From Dictyobacter arantiisoli (GTDB taxonomy: Bacteria > Chloroflexota > Ktedonobacteria > Ktedonobacterales > Ktedonobacteraceae): a stretch of DNA of 64,000 nt. Below are positions 59,194 to 64,000 of this stretch, in pieces. A program made the translations under genes and the position numbers. The notes under the pieces were generated by a model. The model was given only the letters and a program-made list of their open reading frames with translations. It was not told where the DNA came from and searched no databases. Each line of letters opens with the position of its first letter. Within the stretch, counting starts at the first letter, position 1. The stretch lies in contig NZ_BIXY01000002.1 in the NCBI RefSeq assembly GCF_008326305.1, forward strand, positions 1 to 64,000, given 5' to 3'.

Positions 59194-60273
59194 ATGCGTG
59201 TGACATCTGAAAAACAAATACCAAAAAAAATCAATGCATGCGCACATGCACATCACTTGGGCACGCCACGTATTGTCTACGAGTCACCTGCCACCACACA
59301 ATCCTATCTCTTCCTCTCCTCCTTCGCCTTTATTGTCAGTGCTGGCATTATTGGTGCGTATGCATTCCTCTATGACCAGATATTTAGTACCTGGCCCGCC
59401 TTGCAGTCCTGGATGGTGGTCATAATTGGACTGGCATGGTTTTTGATTGGACTATGGATGCTCATGACGCCTGCCGTCACCATTCATCTGCGCGTATTCC
59501 TCTGTCCTAAAGGCATTATCTATGTGCGCCGCCACCCGGATATCATCCGTTGGGATGACATCCGGGAACTTTCCAAAGAATTGAAAATGGATCGTGCTGC
59601 AACCGTGTTGCGCGGATATAAGATTGTTCGTCGGGATGGGGCTGTTTTTCTGTTAGAGAACGATCTACCCCACCTGGATCGCCTGGGAGGATTTATGGAG
59701 CGTGAAATCACACGTTACCTGTTGCCCCAGGCGCTGGCGAATTATGATATGGGTCAACCACTTACCTTTGCTCATCTCACTATCACTCCACATGGCATTA
59801 TCTATCAACCCGCGCAACAACTCCTCTCCTGGCATGAATTTCAGCGCATCAGTCTCGATGAAACTACCCTTAACATCTATCGCCTGGGTGATAGCGGGGC
59901 CTGGCTTACCTTGAGCCTGGCGGGATTTCCCAATACCTGGATCTTCAAGGGGGTGCTTGAATATGCTATCAAGCAAGCACGTATCCCTGCTTTGGAGCCT
60001 CTCTCGGTCCCTGCTCGCCCCTCTCATCTGGTCGCCTATGATACTGGAGGAGCCATTGCCTTTGGTCCCTTTGCCATCAGCCGAGACGGCATCGACCTCT
60101 ATAGCCAGCAAGAATTTCTCCCCTGGGAAGAGATCGCCAGCATTGGCGTCAACGAACACGAAGTCATCATCAAACGCAACGCCGCCACCGACCAGTGGTA
60201 TACCCTTCCTATCTGGACTATCACTGATGTCGCCCTCCTCAAACAACTCATTGATTATGCCCTCTTCCCATAA
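59194..60273 (+). CDS. Two-helix membrane protein with PH-like repeats
   Basis: A 359-aa protein. GGAG at 59179-59182 fits the ATG at 59194 (a TTG at 59188 is an alternative). The N terminus has HLGTPRIVYESP, then two transmembrane helices (about 40-62, about 72-95) in a short hairpin. The cytoplasmic part contains three similar modules, each with a strand pair and W-x-D/E-I or LSWHEFQRI, LPWEEIASI (FLCPKGIIYVRRHPDIIRWDDI; ITPHGIIYQPAQQLLSWHEF; ISRDGIDLYSQQEFLPWEEI), like bacterial PH/DUF6585-type domains. Function is unknown. Confidence 0.75.
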   Translation: MRVTSEKQIPKKINACAHAHHLGTPRIVYESPATTQSYLFLSSFAFIVSAGIIGAYAFLYDQIFSTWPALQSWMVVIIGLAWFLIGLWMLMTPAVTIHLRVFLCPKGIIYVRRHPDIIRWDDIRELSKELKMDRAATVLRGYKIVRRDGAVFLLENDLPHLDRLGGFMEREITRYLLPQALANYDMGQPLTFAHLTITPHGIIYQPAQQLLSWHEFQRISLDETTLNIYRLGDSGAWLTLSLAGFPNTWIFKGVLEYAIKQARIPALEPLSVPARPSHLVAYDTGGAIAFGPFAISRDGIDLYSQQEFLPWEEIASIGVNEHEVIIKRNAATDQWYTLPIWTITDVALLKQLIDYALFP

Positions 60274-60959
60274 GAATGTATCTTGCTCCCAGTCTCATCG
60301 AGAGTTTGTCGGCAGGTGTGTGCGAAAACGCGTGTGCGAAGACCTGGGAGTCTGAACATTCTAATAATCCTGATCCAGCTGAGGTGGGAGAGACTATACC
60401 AGTACTTTTGCCCATCTGATACATGCTAAATTTGTCAGGCTGCGTTCTTTCTCCCGGCCAGGAATGCCCTGCGTCAGCCGATCTCTCTCTGCGTTTAAGC
60501 CATGCCTGCTATGAAACAATTTGATGTGCTATGAGTAGCTATAGAGCACCATGAGCGGATAACGTTAAATAGAGAATAGCGGCACTTCGGGATATGTATA
60601 AGGCTGGATTGGATTGTCTCTTTCCTCTCTATCTATCAAAAACTATAAGTGATAGAAGTGTGGCCTGTATCTCTCTGGCAGTATTGGTTGTTGGTAGGAG
60701 CGTGAAGAAGTGGGACAGGCATCCTAGCCAACTTTGCGTTACTCCTTCGGTATGATATACTAAACCCGTTGTCCCAGTATGCTCAATCCTACATATAGGA
60801 TCGTCTAAATTCTGATCATCCATCTTGAATTTGTGGGCAATTTCTGGCTTGCCGAATGCTCTGAGCGCGCTTCTGGCGGCCTTCGCCTCATTTCTATGGA
60901 TGGCAGCAAACGGAGATTTCAAACAGTCTGACTGTTGTAGAATTGAAGGAGAGCGAGCC
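60274..60959 (+). other. Intergenic region with promoter of the glucokinase gene
   Basis: About 680 bp without a credible gene. TTGCGT (60734-60739), a 16-nt spacer and TATACT (60756-60761) preceded by TGA form a promoter about 195 nt above the next start codon. The reading frame that opens at 60825 upstream of the GTG start has no ribosome site and is not taken as coding. Confidence 0.6.
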
Positions 60960-62045
60960 GTGACTACACAACCTACTTCAGGTGGAACCGCTGGCACTGA
61001 GGCTTTCGCTTCAGGACAACCCGGGGCGCAACGGACCTCTGGCAATTTATTGGCTACAGAGGGGTTTGTCGTTGGTATTGAGTTGAGCAGTAGCGGAGCG
61101 CGTCAATCTGTAGCTCTGGCGGATTTGAATGGTACTATTTTGCATCGTGTTCGCCGTCCCCTGGAGTATGCTCCCGATACACAGACCGTTCTTGGCTTGT
61201 TGGATGAGATGATTGCTGAGGTGGCGCATCCTGATCGTCTGCGTACCGGGCGGAATATTGAACCGAGAATCCTGCGTGTTGGAGTGGCTGTGGGTGGTCT
61301 GGTAGAGGCACGTGAGGGTCTCGTGAAGCGGTTTCATCATACCCCGGGTTGGATAAATTTCCCACTTCAGGACTATTTTGCGGAAAAGTTGGGCGCACCG
61401 TGTATTATAGATAATAATGCCAATGCGGCTGCACTTGGAGAATATGTGCGAGGTGTGGGTCAGGGGGAACGCGGCATCTTTTATGTCGGCCTGGGGCGTG
61501 GTATTGGCGGTGGCCTGGTGATTAATGGACGTATTTTTCGTGGCGCGACCTGTACCGCTGGCGAAATTGGTCATTTCTTCGTGAAAGAGGATGGCCCGAT
61601 CTGTTCCTGTGGTCAGGCGGGACATCTCGAAGCCATTGCGTCAGTACAGGCGATTGTGCGTACAATGCTGGATCTTTCTTCTGAATATCCAGAGACTGCG
61701 GCGACGCTGCAGCGGGTCACTGAGGGGGATACAGAACATATTAGCGTTGACCAGATCTTTCGACTGGCGGAAGAGGGTGATCCCATCGCGCAACGTGTCG
61801 TTCACGATGTTTATCATTATCTGGGCATGGCACTTACCAACATCGTACATCTGGTCAATCCCAGCATGATTATTCTGGGTGGCCCTGGATCAAGCCCTGG
61901 CGAGCGTTTAATCGCTCCCTTGCGTGAGCGTATCCAGAAGTATTGTTTGCCAGAGGCCAGCCAATCTTTACGTATCGTGCAGAGTGCTCTGGGGCCCGAG
62001 GCGAACTTATTGGGTGCCGTTACTCTGGCGTTACAAGACCTATAA
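60960..62045 (+). CDS. ROK-family glucokinase-like sugar kinase
   Basis: A 361-aa kinase that would phosphorylate glucose or a related sugar with ATP. AAGGAG 8 nt before the GTG at 60960 decides the start; residues encoded from 60825 are rejected. After a Gly/Thr-rich 40-residue N terminus come the phosphate motif VGIELSSSGARQSVALADL, GVAVGGLVEAREGLV, the catalytic-Asp region IIDNNANAAALGEYV, GLGRGIGGGLVINGRIFRG, and the zinc motif. That motif reads CSCGQAGHLEA, where the family usually has CxCGxxGCxE, so one Cys ligand is a His. The end ILGGPGSSPGERL is typical. The next gene follows 73 nt later. Confidence 0.88.
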   Translation: MTTQPTSGGTAGTEAFASGQPGAQRTSGNLLATEGFVVGIELSSSGARQSVALADLNGTILHRVRRPLEYAPDTQTVLGLLDEMIAEVAHPDRLRTGRNIEPRILRVGVAVGGLVEAREGLVKRFHHTPGWINFPLQDYFAEKLGAPCIIDNNANAAALGEYVRGVGQGERGIFYVGLGRGIGGGLVINGRIFRGATCTAGEIGHFFVKEDGPICSCGQAGHLEAIASVQAIVRTMLDLSSEYPETAATLQRVTEGDTEHISVDQIFRLAEEGDPIAQRVVHDVYHYLGMALTNIVHLVNPSMIILGGPGSSPGERLIAPLRERIQKYCLPEASQSLRIVQSALGPEANLLGAVTLALQDL

Positions 62046-62118
62046 ATACTTATAACATTCAGACATGCCAGCTGGGTGGTCGATGTTTGGTCACTTATCT
62101 GAATGCAAGGACGTATAA

Positions 62119-63336
62119 GTGCGTAATCTTGAGAGGCTTACAGTGGAAACAGGCCGGGTCATTCAAAGACGCTACCTGCTACAACGCTTGATACAGCAGG
62201 GGCAAACTTCTGCTGTCTACCAGGGGTTCGACCAGGTATTGCAACGTACAGTTGCAGTTAAAGCGGCAGCAGTGGAACATATTTCCATCTATCGTGCTGC
62301 CATTCGCGCAACTGCACAGTTTACCCATCCCAATATTATTGGCATCTATGACCTGATTCTTGAGCCTGATGCCTTATATATTGTACAGGAATATGTTGAT
62401 GGCGATGATTTTGGCACATTGTTGCAATCCCAACTCTCGCCATATTATGTGGTTGATCTGGGCGTGCAGATTTGCCAGGCACTGATGTATGCCGCAACCC
62501 CATCGCGCAAAATATGTCATGGCGATTTAACTCCTGCTGCGATTGTGCGTGACCGCCGTGGATTTGTACGCGTCAATAATTTTGCCTTGCCCGGTGATGT
62601 TCATTATTTTTCAACCTGGAATATCCTGGGTGGTGGACCTACGCCTTTTTCTGATCCCGATTTGCCGGTTGGTCAGGCCAGCGAGGGGCGCTATGCTGAC
62701 GATACCCGTGCGGTTGGTCTTCTGCTCTATCAATTACTCACTTCAGGACGTAGCGCTGATGCGCGCACTGTCGAGCCTCCTACCGACGGACGTTTACGCT
62801 TTATGCGCAACACGCCCCCCGAGGTCTGTGAAGTCGTTGCCCGCACTGTCATTCGCCAGCATCCCCAGAATATTTCAGCCGCCGAAGCACTGCATGCTGA
62901 ATTAAAGAAGCTCGCTGATGCGTTAGCGCCTGCTATACCCGTTCCGGCTATGGCTCAGCCCGCACCAGCGTTAGCCTATCAGGTGGCTGAAGAACCTGCG
63001 GGACGTGCCGCGCAAGCGCAATTTATGCCTGTGCGTACCGGTCTCCTCAGCCAGCCTCTGGGAGCCAGTCCCGATTCCACTTCACTATCTGGTGCCGGGA
63101 ATGATTTCCCGACCCGCGTGGATGCTAATGAGCGCATGGTGAGGCCTGAACCGACTACGGGGGCCTCTTTTGATATGTCTATGAGTTCTCAGCTTGCGGC
63201 CGCCCGCCAGGCAGCATACAACGAAGGCACACCAGCCAAACGTGTCAATATGCCTCTCATCATCATTCTGGGCCTCTTCCTATTTGCCCTCTTCTTTGGC
63301 ATTGGTTATTATTTATCAACTCTCCTCATCCACTAA
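62119..63336 (+). CDS. Membrane-anchored Ser/Thr pseudokinase
   Basis: A 405-aa protein with a protein-kinase-like N-terminal domain (about 15-275) and a C-terminal transmembrane helix (about 378-402, MPLIIILGLFLFALFFGIGY). The GTG at 62119 has AAGGA upstream. The ATP-anchoring Lys is kept (TVAVKAA, 48), but the glycine loop reads IQQGQTSAVYQG, the catalytic HRD is CHGDLTP with Ala where the Asn should be (about 134-141), and DFG reads NFA (about 154-156). It is thus probably catalytically dead and acts as a binding or scaffold protein. The linker (about 280-375) is Ala/Pro-rich. It follows the ROK kinase by 73 nt. Confidence 0.85.
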   Translation: MRNLERLTVETGRVIQRRYLLQRLIQQGQTSAVYQGFDQVLQRTVAVKAAAVEHISIYRAAIRATAQFTHPNIIGIYDLILEPDALYIVQEYVDGDDFGTLLQSQLSPYYVVDLGVQICQALMYAATPSRKICHGDLTPAAIVRDRRGFVRVNNFALPGDVHYFSTWNILGGGPTPFSDPDLPVGQASEGRYADDTRAVGLLLYQLLTSGRSADARTVEPPTDGRLRFMRNTPPEVCEVVARTVIRQHPQNISAAEALHAELKKLADALAPAIPVPAMAQPAPALAYQVAEEPAGRAAQAQFMPVRTGLLSQPLGASPDSTSLSGAGNDFPTRVDANERMVRPEPTTGASFDMSMSSQLAAARQAAYNEGTPAKRVNMPLIIILGLFLFALFFGIGYYLSTLLIH

Positions 63337-63363
63337 CTATAGAACCTTTTCCCATGCGGAAGT

Positions 63364-63387
63364 GCAGGAGGACAGCAATCCTCCTGC
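63364..63387 (+). terminator. Hairpin after the pseudokinase gene
   Basis: GCAGGAGGA (63364-63372) pairs with TCCTCCTGC (63379-63387) around CAGCAA. No T run follows, so termination is only likely. Confidence 0.55.
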
Positions 63388-63415
63388 CGACGCGCGGAGA
63401 TTGCTCTAAAAACTC

Positions 63416-63444
63416 TTGAATAATGGCGGGGTTTATGGTATGCT
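63416..63444 (+). promoter_or_regulatory. Promoter of the 26-codon ORF
   Basis: TTGAAT (63416-63421), a 17-nt spacer and TATGCT (63439-63444), about 50 nt before a small ORF with a strong ribosome site. Confidence 0.6.
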
Positions 63445-63495
63445 TTAAGCGCAAATTCTTCAAAATAACTATAAGTGCTGCGTAAGGAGCATTCA

Positions 63496-63576
63496 ATGAG
63501 AACAGCATCAATCACATTTTCCACCATTGCTGCCACTGTCCCCAGCAGCCTCATTGGGATTGAGTGCTCTCTCTAA
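63496..63576 (+). CDS. Possible 26-aa Ser/Thr-rich peptide
   Basis: ATG at 63496 with a strong AAGGAG 6 nt upstream, 26 codons and a TAA. The peptide starts MRTASITFSTIAATVP, is rich in Ser, Thr and Ile, and ends IGIECSL with a single Cys. It has its own promoter. A T run (63598-63602) after a weak hairpin follows, and the MFS transporter gene starts 226 nt later. It could be a leader peptide or a small secreted product; such a short frame is still uncertain. Confidence 0.45.
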   Translation: MRTASITFSTIAATVPSSLIGIECSL

Positions 63577-63802
63577 GCAGCAAGAATAGCTTCGCTTTTT
63601 CACTTCTTGTGTGTTTGATCGATGAGTCACACCCTGCGGTTACTTATTACCGTATATAATTATGTCTACATGACTGATTATATCTACGGGCCGCAGTGAA
63701 TACTGCTGAACTCATGATCCCGGGACCTGATGTGCACTCTTCCCTCCTAATAATATTCGCTCTGTAATCGTCTTTACGAAGACATTTGAGGAGTGCCATT
63801 CT
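63577..63802 (+). other. Gap before the MFS transporter gene
   Basis: About 225 bp with no gene. It holds GCTTCGCTTTTTC (a possible weak terminator near 63590-63603) and TATATAAT near 63652, which might be a -10 for the transporter gene, with no clear -35. Confidence 0.4.
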
Positions 63803-64000
63803 ATGCATTCTAAGCACAGCAAGTTTAATGCCTTTACCGTCTATCTCTGGATTGCTGGCCTGGGCGCGTTTGCGCAATCCATCATTTTTACTTTGAGTAT
63901 GGTCTATCAAATTGAGACGGTAAAACTCAATCCATTACAATTGGTCCTGGTGGGTACGACATTGGAAACAGCTTGCTTTATCAGTCAGGTGCCGACGGGT
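63803..64000 (+). CDS. MFS transporter, N-terminal part (partial)
   Basis: The reading frame begins at an ATG at 63803 with GAGGAG about 11 nt upstream and stays open to the window edge, 66 codons. It starts with a short basic segment, then a hydrophobic helix (FTVYLWIAGLGAFAQSIIFT), a loop YQIETVKLNP and a second helix (LQLVLVGTTLETACFISQVP). The loop and the E-x-x-x-F-x-x-Q-x-P-T-G pattern match the first two helices of major facilitator superfamily members. Substrate and direction of transport are unknown. Confidence 0.78.
   Translation, partial: MHSKHSKFNAFTVYLWIAGLGAFAQSIIFTLSMVYQIETVKLNPLQLVLVGTTLETACFISQVPTG

Noticed and set aside
60825-60959. 45-codon N-terminal extension of the ROK kinase
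   Set aside because: The strong AAGGAG before the GTG at 60960 and the lack of family match in the extension favour the shorter protein.

Overview
The window looks like a chromosomal segment of a Chloroflexota bacterium, most likely class Ktedonobacteria. This is an inference from the 16S rRNA 5' end, the sigma-A-like promoters, the BTAD and DUF-type proteins and the roughly 50% GC coding style; no database was searched. It carries mostly housekeeping genes, with few mobile remnants. The strongest new reading is that it contains a replication-origin region with no dnaA nearby.

Left part (1-15.3 kb): the 5' end of a leftward 16S rRNA gene with two near-consensus promoters, a lipoprotein, a RimL-type acetyltransferase, a membrane-tethered trypsin-like protease, a CurA-type oxidoreductase and a leftward operon (85-aa protein, rhodanese, FabI). 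Three parS centromere sites (TGTTTCACGTGAAACA type) lie at 7.27, 7.53 and 7.73 kb. They are followed by a PQQ-like propeller protein, an SDR, a large aminotransferase and the glycolytic run gap-pgk-tpiA.

Centre (15.3-24.4 kb): rpoD and dnaG, read leftward, are flanked by two dense clusters of DnaA boxes. The smaller (15.74-16.16 kb, 6 exact TTATCCACA boxes by eye) abuts the rpoD stop codon. The larger (20.23-21.69 kb, 18 exact boxes by eye) begins with two DnaA boxes facing each other across an A/T core with TAC/TAG trinucleotides, as in a basal unwinding system. rRNA, rpoD and dnaG read away from the larger cluster to the left; sbcD-like, sbcC-like, gyrB and ffh read away from it to the right, as expected for an origin. 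A glycogen-debranching enzyme follows.

Right part (24.4-64 kb): an orphan solute-binding lipoprotein, an HD-GYP protein, a SbcD/SbcC-like pair whose ATPase has a transmembrane hairpin in mid-coil, a SprT-like zincin, a PadR regulator, a kinase-like/response-regulator fusion, a membrane-anchored glucosaminidase-like protein, gyrB, a TPR protein, an IS66 remnant, a 736-aa protein of unknown family, a BTAD regulator, a PhoD-like phosphatase, a tandem ThyX-like protein, an RRM protein, clpB, a small secreted protein, ffh followed by an L,D-transpeptidase, a PH-like membrane protein, a ROK glucokinase, a membrane pseudokinase, a possible 26-aa peptide and the start of an MFS transporter. Strong perfect hairpins separate most transcription units.
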